45,392 nt of DNA from contig NZ_LDJG01000026.1 in NCBI RefSeq assembly GCF_001431425.1, positions 1-45,392 of the forward strand, given 5' to 3'. The position numbers were made by a program, and so were the translations under genes. This document shows positions 32,858-39,238 of the stretch, one piece after another (position 1 is the stretch's first letter; every line of letters begins with the position of its first letter). The notes below the pieces were generated by a model that saw only the letters and a program-made list of their open reading frames with translations, was not told where the DNA came from and did no database searches. The stretch comes from Stenotrophomonas nitritireducens (GTDB lineage Bacteria; Pseudomonadota; Gammaproteobacteria; Xanthomonadales; Xanthomonadaceae).

Positions 32858-33649
32858 TCACGGCGTCAGTACATGGAAGGTGAGCGTGTAGCTGTTGCTG
32901 TACTCGGGCACCGGGGCTCCTGCCGGCGCGGGGCTGCGATGGCGGGCCAGTGCGAGGAAGGTGCCGGCCTGCGCCAGCTTCAGCCGCACGTGGCCGGCGG
33001 CATCGCTCTCCACGGTTTCCAGCGCCGGCTTGCGGTCGGACGTCCACACCGCCTCGGTCACTTCGATCTTCTGCGCGGGCAACGGCCTGCCGTCGTACTG
33101 CACGACGAATTCGAAGTCCTCGCCGACATACAGGTCGCTCGGATGGGTGACCGGAACGAACTCCAGCCCCTTGTCGCGCGGCGCCAAGGCGGCACGGTCG
33201 GGCGCACCGACGCTCACGTAGGCTTCGGCCAGCGTCAATGACTGGAAGTTGGAGATCACCTTGGCACCCGCCGGGATCCTGGCCGCCGGGTCGCGGCTGC
33301 TTTCCCGCTTGCCGCCGATCTCCCAGGTGCGGAACAGCGCGCCGAGCCGCGGTCCGGTACTGAAACGATAGGTGCCCTTGCCCGCATCCAGCCGCTGCTC
33401 CGCCACCGTGCGGGTACGCAGGCGTTGCACCGTTTCCAGCGCGCGGGTCCTGCCGGTTGGATCGGTCACCACGAACTCGCTGTCGTCGAACGCGGCTTCA
33501 GGCACGAAGAAAGCTTCGGCGAAAGCCGCGTCGAGGCTGACCGTACTGCCCTCGCGGGCGTCGAAACTGGCGGGGGCGAGGAAGGGGGTGTGCGCCGCCG
33601 TCGGCAGGGCGGTCGCCGCCAGCAGCAGGGCCAACGAATGGATTCTCAT
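32858..33649 (-). CDS. DUF4198 periplasmic protein
   Basis: 263 aa from the ATG at 33649. The signal peptide (MRIHSLALLLAATALPTAA) is followed directly by HTPFLAPASF. If cleaved there, the mature protein begins with His, a feature of the DUF4198/NikM-like family thought to bind metal through its N-terminus. The C-terminal half is beta-rich (LYVGEDFEFVVQYDGRPLPA, then AGHVRLKLAQAGTFLALARH), matching DUF4198. It is the first gene behind the Fur-box promoter. Metal identity is unknown; iron is suggested by the regulation. Confidence 0.82.
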   Translation of the reverse strand: MRIHSLALLLAATALPTAAHTPFLAPASFDAREGSTVSLDAAFAEAFFVPEAAFDDSEFVVTDPTGRTRALETVQRLRTRTVAEQRLDAGKGTYRFSTGPRLGALFRTWEIGGKRESSRDPAARIPAGAKVISNFQSLTLAEAYVSVGAPDRAALAPRDKGLEFVPVTHPSDLYVGEDFEFVVQYDGRPLPAQKIEVTEAVWTSDRKPALETVESDAAGHVRLKLAQAGTFLALARHRSPAPAGAPVPEYSNSYTLTFHVLTP

Positions 33650-33692
33650 GAACAGGTCCCGATGAACGGGGCACATTCACCCCGGCTTCACC

Positions 33693-33721
33693 ATTATATT
33701 TTATTGAGAATCATTTGCAAA
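33693..33721 (-). promoter_or_regulatory. Promoter with embedded Fur box
   Basis: On the minus strand, -35 TTTGCA (33721-33716) and a perfect -10 TATAAT (33698-33693) are spaced by 17 bp. A Fur-box-like 19-mer at 33700-33718 (core TGAGAATCATT) matches the classical gataatgataatcattatc consensus at 13 of 19 positions and fills the spacer, so Fur would block RNA polymerase. The predicted start is about 37 bp before the DUF4198 ATG. The surrounding A/T-richness is exceptional for this window. Confidence 0.85.
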
Positions 33722-34199
33722 TAGGAATTCATTCCAAAAACCTGCTGCCAACTCCGCTCCGATGCCGGTACCCGCGTCCGCCGCCCCTGCCGCGCGCATC
33801 TCGCGCAATCCATGGCTGAACCGGGTTGCGGGCTGCCGATACCCGCCTACGTACAGGCCACGCGCACTACCACACGTCCGCGAAGGCATCAGCGCAAGCC
33901 CTTTTTCACCTTGGAACGCGGCATTCGCCACCCGCGCAGCGTGGCGCCTGTCCCGGCTACCAGGACCGCGGCCGGATCGAGCGGCGGCTCGCGGCCCGGT
34001 CGCGCCGACCACACGCCGCGGCGGTGCGGTACAGCCACGATCGCGGCGCCCTGCGCTGTGCGCGACCAGCCGCGCAGTGCCCGGTGGATCGGGCGCAATC
34101 GCGTCTGCGCATGCGCGCATGACCAGGCACCAAAGCCGCCTTCCTTCATCATCGATGAGCGGCGTGCTCGGCCACAAAGGGATTTCCCGTCCCCGCCAG
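33722..34199. other. Intergenic stretch without a recognised gene
   Basis: About 480 bp between the Fur-box promoter and queD. Several frames are open on both strands, but none has a plausible start signal or recognisable protein pattern. No terminator, RNA gene or repeat was found. No preQ1-type riboswitch was recognised near queD. Confidence 0.5.
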
Positions 34200-34205
34200 T
34201 ACAAT
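34200..34205 (+). promoter_or_regulatory. Candidate -10 element giving a leaderless queD mRNA
   Basis: TACAAT ends 7 bp before the ATG at 34213, so transcription would begin at or within a base or so of the start codon. There is no Shine-Dalgarno in this short gap. No convincing -35. Confidence 0.4.
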
Positions 34206-34212
34206 CGCCGCC

Positions 34213-34569
34213 ATGGACATCTTCAAAGATTTCACCCTCGAGGCCGCCCATCGGCTGCCCAACGTCCCGCCTGGCCACAAGTGCGCGCGCCTGCATGGCC
34301 ACTCGTTCCGCGTGCGCCTGGAAGTGAGCGGCGAACCCGGCGCCGAGTCCGGCTGGGTGATGGATTTCGGCGACATCAAAGCGGCCTTCCAGCCGCTCTA
34401 TGAGCAGCTCGACCATCACTATCTCAACGACATCGCCGGGCTGGAAAACCCGACCAGCGAGCGCCTGGCGATATGGATCTGGGACCGGCTCAAGCCGGGG
34501 TTGCCGCAATTGAGCGCGGTGACCGTGCACGAGACCTGCACCTCCGGCTGCCGCTACCGCGGCACCTGA
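34213..34569 (+). CDS. queD: 6-carboxy-5,6,7,8-tetrahydropterin synthase QueD
   Basis: 118 aa, full length for the QueD/PTPS-I family. Zinc ligands are His13 (EAAHRLP) and His28/His30 (RLHGHSF). Cys24 (HKCARLHGH) is the catalytic cysteine, and [15 protein letters not shown] carries the conserved Glu. It converts dihydroneopterin triphosphate to 6-carboxytetrahydropterin in queuosine biosynthesis. It stands alone; other que genes are not in this window. The probable promoter overlaps the start so closely that the message may be leaderless. Confidence 0.93.
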   Translation: MDIFKDFTLEAAHRLPNVPPGHKCARLHGHSFRVRLEVSGEPGAESGWVMDFGDIKAAFQPLYEQLDHHYLNDIAGLENPTSERLAIWIWDRLKPGLPQLSAVTVHETCTSGCRYRGT

Positions 34570-34660
34570 CCTGAACGATCCCCGGCAACCGCAGGCGCCG
34601 GGCTTCCGCACCGCCACCCCGGACGATATGCTGCGTCGCAACAAATGACGGAGCACGGCC

Positions 34661-35029
34661 ATGGCCGCCCGGTTCGGCGACGGTTTCAGCGACTACACAC
34701 GGCAGTTCACGGCACTGGCCAATCGCGCCAACCGGCTGGCACTTGAGAACGCGGAAAGCGCGGTCGGCGTGCAGTTGCGCACCTTCGAGCGCAATGCCAC
34801 CGCCACCGCCGGCTTTCTCGGCGAACTGGCGCATCCCGGCCCGCAGGCCGACCTGCCGTCGCTGCTGCCCAAGGGCCTGCAGGTGGCGCAGGAGAACCTG
34901 CAGCGGCTGGCTTCGGCCGGGCAGGAAATCGCCGGCCTGGGCCTGAAGACCGGGCAGGCGCTGATCGAACTGGCGCAGCAACCGCTCCAGGGCAGAACCG
35001 CCAGGCGCCCACGCGCCAAGGCCAGCTGA
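34661..35029 (+). CDS. Phasin-family protein
   Basis: 122 aa, amphipathic and helical with no signal peptide. The segment FTALANRANRLALENAESAV (about residues 16-35), and VAQENLQRLASAGQEIAGLG later, follow the phasin pattern of proteins that coat polyhydroxyalkanoate granules. The basic C-terminal tail (TARRPRAKAS) is typical. Ribosome-binding site acggag precedes the ATG. No PHA synthase lies in this window, so the granule role is inferred from family alone. Followed by a strong terminator. Confidence 0.7.
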   Translation: MAARFGDGFSDYTRQFTALANRANRLALENAESAVGVQLRTFERNATATAGFLGELAHPGPQADLPSLLPKGLQVAQENLQRLASAGQEIAGLGLKTGQALIELAQQPLQGRTARRPRAKAS

Positions 35030-35078
35030 CCCACCCGCTCAACAGCGCGCGGAACCCCCTCCCCCGCGCCCTGTCCGG

Positions 35079-35118
35079 ACCCGGCAACGATCTCTCTCCC
35101 GTTGCCGGGTCTTTTTTG
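35079..35118 (+). terminator. Rho-independent terminator of the phasin gene
   Basis: An 11-bp stem (acccggcaacg / cgttgccgggt) with a 10-nt loop, followed by a run of six T. Confidence 0.93.
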
Positions 35119-35224
35119 TTCCGCCCTTCCTGGCGCCCCCTTCCCGCCGTCGACAAGCAATTCCCAGAACCGCTCCATGCGGCCTTCCGGTTCTCACCGA
35201 CCACCGGGAAAACATGCCCCTCCT

Positions 35225-35291
35225 GTAGAGCGGGGCAACGCCCCGCTGGAGCTTTCCCGATAAAGCCCCGCCGGGCGCTGCCCGGCACTAC
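35225..35291. repeat. Pair of inverted GTAG-headed REP palindromes
   Basis: On the plus strand GTAG at 35225 is followed by an 8-bp stem agcggggc-aac-gccccgct (to 35247). Facing it on the minus strand, GTAG at 35291 is followed by gccgggc-agc-gcccggc (to 35270). The tetranucleotide head plus palindrome matches the GTAG (SMAG-type) REP class described in Stenotrophomonas, arranged here as a head-out pair about 22 bp apart. Rest of the gap 35119-35447: no gene seen. Confidence 0.75.
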
Positions 35292-35447
35292 AGAGCACGG
35301 GGCCCTCCCGCGTCCGTGGTTCCGGCCATGGCCTCGGCATCCTGCGATGTCATCAATGGGCGATCCCGGGATCCATGCCCTGCGCTCCCTCGCTGCACAC
35401 AGGCCGGCAGCCGGCCCCCGCGGAAACAATCGCGCTCGGGCAGCGGT

Positions 35448-35453
35448 TAGACT
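35448..35453 (+). promoter_or_regulatory. Candidate -10 element giving a leaderless msrC mRNA
   Basis: TAGACT ends 6 bp before the ATG at 35460 with no Shine-Dalgarno between, as for queD. No good -35 found. Confidence 0.35.
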
Positions 35454-35459
35454 CTGCTG

Positions 35460-35942
35460 ATGTTCAGTTCCACCACGCTCACCGGCAGCAAGCCGGAACA
35501 GTACGCCCAGCTGCTGGCCCAGGCCCGCGCGCTCGTCCATGGCGAAACCGACCGCATCGCCAACGCCGCCAACCTGTCGGCGCTGGTGTATCACGCGCTG
35601 CCGCAGCTCAACTGGGTGGGTTTCTACTTCTTCGACGGCACCGAACTGGTGGTCGGCCCGTTCCAGGGCCTGCCGGCCTGCGTGCGCATTCCGCTGCACA
35701 AGGGCGTGTGCGGCGCGGCGGCCAGCACCCGCCAGACCCAGCGCGTGGAAGACGTGGATGCCTTCCCGGGCCACATCGCCTGCGACTCGGCCTCGCGCTC
35801 GGAACTGGTGGTGCCGCTGGTCCATGACGGCGCGCTGGTGGGTGTGTTCGACCTGGACAGCCCCGTCACCTCGCGCTTCGATGCCGACGACCAGGCGGGG
35901 CTGGAAGCCATCGCCCGGGTCTTCGTCGAGGCGCTGGCATGA
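35460..35942 (+). CDS. msrC: Free methionine-(R)-sulfoxide reductase (GAF domain)
   Basis: 160 aa, a single GAF domain of the YebR/fRMsr type. Three conserved Cys (Cys74, Cys84 and Cys108, in LPACVRIPLHKGVCGAA and FPGHIACDSASRSELVVPL) are the redox set known in this family. NWVGFYFFDG and the acidic IARVFVEAL end are further signatures. It reduces free methionine-R-sulfoxide in the cytoplasm. Its stop overlaps the ATG of the TfoX-C gene (ATGA), so the two are co-translated. Confidence 0.92.
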   Translation: MFSSTTLTGSKPEQYAQLLAQARALVHGETDRIANAANLSALVYHALPQLNWVGFYFFDGTELVVGPFQGLPACVRIPLHKGVCGAAASTRQTQRVEDVDAFPGHIACDSASRSELVVPLVHDGALVGVFDLDSPVTSRFDADDQAGLEAIARVFVEALA

Positions 35943-36316
35943 GCGCGTTGAAGCTGCGCAACATCGGCCCGAAGAGTGCGGCCTGGCTGCGCCAGGTCGG
36001 GCTGCGCAGTGCCGAGGACCTGGCCGCGGTCGGTGCGGTCGGCGCCTTCGTCAAGGTGCGCCGCGCCGGCTTCAAGCCCAGCCTCAACCTGCTCTATTCG
36101 CTGGAAGGCGCGCTGGTCGGCTGCCATTGGCAGGAGGTGCCGGAGGCGCGGCGCCAGCAGTTGGTCGCCGAGTACGAAGTCGCTGCAGGCGGGCTGCCGA
36201 CCGCGCGCGCCGGGCAGATGGCCGGGCCGGTGCGCGAGACTCACATGCAGTCGCCCGACGCGGGCGATCACGACAGCGGCGACGAGGTCGGCGAAATCCG
36301 CTTCGGCGAGGATTGA
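35939..36316 (+). CDS. TfoX/Sxy C-terminal-domain protein
   Basis: 125 aa. Residues about 4-80 match the TfoX C-terminal domain, a helix-hairpin-helix-like fold: LKLRNIGPKSAAWLRQVGLR, then FVKVRRAGFKPSLNLLYSLE. The N-terminal TfoX domain of full competence regulators is absent. The C-terminal roughly 40 residues are acidic and probably disordered. It is coupled to msrC (ATGA overlap). Many Xanthomonad-type genomes carry such stand-alone domains of unknown function; a competence role should not be assumed. Confidence 0.82.
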   Translation: MSALKLRNIGPKSAAWLRQVGLRSAEDLAAVGAVGAFVKVRRAGFKPSLNLLYSLEGALVGCHWQEVPEARRQQLVAEYEVAAGGLPTARAGQMAGPVRETHMQSPDAGDHDSGDEVGEIRFGED

Positions 36317-36326
36317 ATCCCCCTGC

Positions 36327-36346
36327 CTGCCGGGCGAGCCCGGCAG
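36327..36346. terminator. Hairpin between converging TfoX-C gene and cobS
   Basis: A 9-bp palindrome (ctgccgggc / gcccggcag) nearly abutting both stop codons. It lacks a T-run, so its strength as a terminator is uncertain. Confidence 0.5.
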
Positions 36347-37090
36347 TTACGGCAAGGGCAGTGCGACGCCGCCCAGCAGCACCAGCGCCAGCAGCAGCAG
36401 GCTTTCGGTGACCTCGACGCTGGCGCCGAGACAATCGCCGGAAATGCCGCCCAACCGGCGCCGCCAATATGCCGCGACCAGCGGCACCAGCCCCAGCGCG
36501 AGCAGCAGCGGCCAGGCGACGAAGGCGGTGACCGCCGCCAGCAGCAGCGCCCACAGCCACATCGAGCGCAGGCTCAGCTGCCAGGAAAAGCGCTCGGCCA
36601 TGCCCGCGCCATGCAGCGACGGCAGCAGGCGGCTCCACCACAGCGTGCCCCAGCGCGCCCACGCAGGCACCAGTACGATGCCGAACCACAGCGGACTGGC
36701 GGCGAGCTCGGTCAGCAGCACGAACTTGAGCAGCAGCTGCATCACCAGCGTGACCACGCCGAACACGCCCATGTGCGGGTCCTTGAGCACCTCGAGGAAG
36801 CGCTGCGGATCGCGGTGCGCGGCGCCGAAGGCATCGGCCACGTCGCCCAGCCCGTCCAGGTGCAGCGCGCCGGTCGCCCACACCCACAGCAGCAGGGTGA
36901 GCACGCCGGCCAGCCACGGCCGGTCGCCAAGCAGGTACAGCGGCGCGGCCAGCAGCACGCCGATGATCGCGCCCACCAAGGGGTAGTACACCGCCGCGCG
37001 GCTCAGGTCGTCGTCGCGGAAATCCCTGACCTGCGGCGTCGGCAGCCGGGTCAGGAACTGGATCGCCAGGATCAGGCGGCGCACGCTCAC
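36347..37090 (-). CDS. cobS: Adenosylcobinamide-GDP ribazoletransferase (cobalamin synthase)
   Basis: 247 aa from GTG 37090, which overlaps the upstream cobC stop (GTGA). It is a polytopic membrane protein with the family signature LAIQFLTRLPTPQVRDF near the N-terminus and ATGALHLDGLGDVADAFGA (about residues 80-98), the conserved acidic motif. The end contains RRLGGISGDCLGASVEVTES. It joins adenosylcobinamide-GDP to alpha-ribazole(-phosphate), the final cobalamin assembly step. Last gene of cobT-cobC-cobS. Confidence 0.93.
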   Translation of the reverse strand: MSVRRLILAIQFLTRLPTPQVRDFRDDDLSRAAVYYPLVGAIIGVLLAAPLYLLGDRPWLAGVLTLLLWVWATGALHLDGLGDVADAFGAAHRDPQRFLEVLKDPHMGVFGVVTLVMQLLLKFVLLTELAASPLWFGIVLVPAWARWGTLWWSRLLPSLHGAGMAERFSWQLSLRSMWLWALLLAAVTAFVAWPLLLALGLVPLVAAYWRRRLGGISGDCLGASVEVTESLLLLALVLLGGVALPLP

Positions 37091-37683
37091 GGCTGGCACA
37101 GCTCCAGCAGCTCGCCCCACAGCTGGCCATCCCCGCCGCGCTCAACGCGCAGGCGCACGCGGGTGCCGTAGTCGATGCGCATCGCCCACAACGCGGCCAG
37201 CGGCATGCCGCACACGCGCGACACCGCCAGCCGCAGTACGCCGGCATGGCTGACCACCAGCACCGGTCCGGCGCCCTCGTCTTCGTCCTCGTCCTCGTCG
37301 AGCAGCCGCCGCAGCTGCGCATCGATGCGCGCCTCGAACTGCCGCCAGCTCTCGCCGTTGGGCGGCACCACCGCGTGCGGCGCGTCGTAGAGTCCAGCCA
37401 GCAGCTCGGCCGGGATCTCGTCGTAATGGCAGCCATCCCAGTCGCCGAAATCCAGTTCGGCCCAGTCCGGGTGGATCTCGCAGAACAGGTCGCGGCCGGC
37501 GACCAGCGCGGTGGCGGTATCAAGCGCACGGCGCCGCGGCGAGGCGATCACCCGGCTCCATTGGCCATCGCCATGGCAGCGCAGCAGCGCATCCATGGCC
37601 CCGTCGAGCAGCGGCGGATCGGTGCGGCCATCCAGATGGCCCTGGCGGCCGGTGGAGGCATGGCGCATCAGGTCCAGGATCAT
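37087..37683 (-). CDS. cobC: Alpha-ribazole phosphatase CobC (histidine phosphatase family)
   Basis: 198 aa. The phosphohistidine motif LMRHASTGRQG (His8) lies at the N-terminus. Other family residues are in ASPRRRALDTA, ELDFGDWDG and VVSHAGVLRL. It removes the phosphate from alpha-ribazole-5'-phosphate or adenosylcobalamin-5'-phosphate. An odd low-complexity run (DEDEDEDEG, about residues 129-137) sits before the VVSHAG strand and is encoded by a trinucleotide-like repeat at about 37276-37311. ATG overlaps the cobT stop and its stop overlaps the cobS GTG. Confidence 0.9.
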   Translation of the reverse strand: MILDLMRHASTGRQGHLDGRTDPPLLDGAMDALLRCHGDGQWSRVIASPRRRALDTATALVAGRDLFCEIHPDWAELDFGDWDGCHYDEIPAELLAGLYDAPHAVVPPNGESWRQFEARIDAQLRRLLDEDEDEDEGAGPVLVVSHAGVLRLAVSRVCGMPLAALWAMRIDYGTRVRLRVERGGDGQLWGELLELCQP

Positions 37684-38750
37684 GGCGCGGCGCTCCGCCC
37701 GGCGATGGCGGCCTCGGCGAAGGTCGCCATGCCGTTGTGCAGCGCGCAGGCCAGGCGCAGCAGCGGCAGCGCCAGCGCGGCACCGGAACCTTCGCCCAGG
37801 CGCAGGTCCAACTGCAGCAGGGGGTCGGCCTGCAGGGTCGCCAGTACCCGCGCATGCCCGCGCTCGGCGGAGCGATGCGAGAACAGCAGCCATGGCTGCA
37901 GCGAGGGGTTGATGCGCACCGCGGCCAGCGCCGCGGCCGAGACGATGAAACCGTCCACCAGCACCGGAACGCCGCGCTGGGCGGCGGCGATCATGGCCGC
38001 GGCCAGCGCGGCGATCTCCAATCCGCCGACGCGGCGCAGGGCTTCGCGGCCGGGGTCGGCAGCGGCGGCGATCGCTTCGCCGTGCAGGGCCAATGCGCGT
38101 GCGGTCACGGCCTGCTTGTGGGCGATGCGCGCCGCATCCAGGCCGGTGCCCGCACCCACCAGGTCCGCCAGGGGCAATGGCCCGAGTACCGCCGCCAGCG
38201 CGCTGGCCGAGGTGGTGTTGCCGATGCCCATCTCGCCGAGCAGCAGCAGGTCCGCGCCGTCGCCGCAGGTGGCTTCGACCGCGCGCCGGCCGGCGTCGAA
38301 AACCGCTTCGAGATCAGCCGGCGCCATCGCCGGACCGGCGCTGAAATCGTCGGTGCCACGGCGCGGCTTGTCGCAGGTCACGCCGGCGAGCGGCGCGTCG
38401 GCCAGGCTGCCCACGTCCCAGACATGCAGCGGCAACCCCAGTTCGCGCGACAGCACGGCGATGGCGGCGCCACCCGCGGCGAAGTTGCGCAGCATCTGCA
38501 CCGTCACTTCCGCCGGATACGCCGATACGCCCTGCACGGCGACGCCATGGTCGCCGGCGAACACCAGCACCGGCACCCGCGCGGCCTGCGGCTGCTCGCG
38601 TCCCTGCAGCGCAGCCAGCTCGATGGCGAGGGTTTCCAAGCGCCCCAGCGCGCCCTCCGGTTTGGTCAGTTGCCGCTGGCGGGCGATGGCATGCTGCCGG
38701 TGCGCCTGCGAAGGCGCCGGGCAGGGCCGGGTGAACCATGCTTCTGTCAC
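37680..38750 (-). CDS. cobT: Nicotinate-nucleotide-dimethylbenzimidazole phosphoribosyltransferase
   Basis: 356 aa from GTG 38750, the only suitable start in this frame. Conserved blocks are LTKPEGALGRLETLA, VFAGDHGVAVQGVSAYP, LLGEMGIGNTTSASALAAVL and, near the C-terminus, LRLGEGSGAALALPLL with the catalytic Glu. It activates the lower ligand by transfer of phosphoribose to 5,6-dimethylbenzimidazole. First gene of the cobT-cobC-cobS unit, divergent from the riboswitch and btuB. A TACAAT element at 38781-38786 on the minus strand is a plausible -10. Confidence 0.93.
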   Translation of the reverse strand: MTEAWFTRPCPAPSQAHRQHAIARQRQLTKPEGALGRLETLAIELAALQGREQPQAARVPVLVFAGDHGVAVQGVSAYPAEVTVQMLRNFAAGGAAIAVLSRELGLPLHVWDVGSLADAPLAGVTCDKPRRGTDDFSAGPAMAPADLEAVFDAGRRAVEATCGDGADLLLLGEMGIGNTTSASALAAVLGPLPLADLVGAGTGLDAARIAHKQAVTARALALHGEAIAAAADPGREALRRVGGLEIAALAAAMIAAAQRGVPVLVDGFIVSAAALAAVRINPSLQPWLLFSHRSAERGHARVLATLQADPLLQLDLRLGEGSGAALALPLLRLACALHNGMATFAEAAIAGRSAAP

Positions 38751-38780
38751 GTGTGTTCCGATACTGCATTGCAATCGCGC

Positions 38781-38786
38781 ATTGTA
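38781..38786 (-). promoter_or_regulatory. Candidate -10 element of the cobT operon
   Basis: TACAAT on the minus strand, 30 bp upstream of the cobT GTG. No riboswitch-like sequence lies between it and the start codon, so the cobT-cobC-cobS transcript is probably not controlled by the neighbouring riboswitch. Confidence 0.35.
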
Positions 38787-38894
38787 GGGCGCGGGCCGCT
38801 TCCACGATGTGCCGCACAGGGCGCCAATCCGGCGCTGCCCACCCGCCATCGGCTGCGCCGGGCGGCGACGCGGGCGATGGCATAGAATGCGCGC

Positions 38895-39150
38895 ACTTTC
38901 GGGTGACTGGCCGGGCTCGCTCCGGCCGGTTGAAACGGGAAGCCGGTGCCGCGCACGCCAGGGATGCCCCTGGCCGCGCCATTCCGGCGCTGCCCCCGCA
39001 ACGGTAAGCAGGACAAGGACAGGCATACCGCCACTGTGCATCGATCGCACGGGAAGGCGCCTGGACGGAAGCGCCGACGCGCCTCGCCTGCGAGCCCGGA
39101 GACCGGCCCGGAAGCCGACTGGTTGCGATGCGGAGGGCATGGCGGCGGCA
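38895..39150 (+). promoter_or_regulatory. Cobalamin riboswitch upstream of btuB
   Basis: The conserved elements occur in order: gggtgactggccgg, the tgaaacgggaagccggtg block, gctgcccccgcaacggtaag, cactgtgcatcgatcgcac followed by gggaaggc, and the B12 box region gagcccggagaccggcc, then a variable platform. This is the classical AdoCbl-type riboswitch. A -10 TAGAAT (38883-38888) lies just upstream. The expression platform at 39151-39240 contains an anti-Shine-Dalgarno helix. Binding of cobalamin is expected to repress btuB. Confidence 0.95.
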
Positions 39151-39182
39151 GTGACGCCGTGCGCGCGCTCCGTCGTCCCCTT

Positions 39183-39233
39183 CTCCTGGCAGCCCCCACC
39201 GTCCGTCCGCGCGGGAGCGCGCGGGTCCAGGAG
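39183..39233 (+). promoter_or_regulatory. RBS-sequestering helix of the btuB leader
   Basis: ctcctgg (39183-39189) is perfectly complementary to ccaggag (39227-39233), which includes the Shine-Dalgarno AGGAG located 5 bases before the ATG at 39239. An inner hairpin (cgcgcgg / ccgcgcg-type) lies between. This indicates translational, not transcriptional, control by the riboswitch. Confidence 0.65.
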
Positions 39234-39238
39234 TTCCC

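Noticed and set aside
33722..34212. preQ1 riboswitch or other RNA upstream of queD
   Set aside because: No preQ1 aptamer-like sequence was seen, and the likely promoter leaves no room for a leader.
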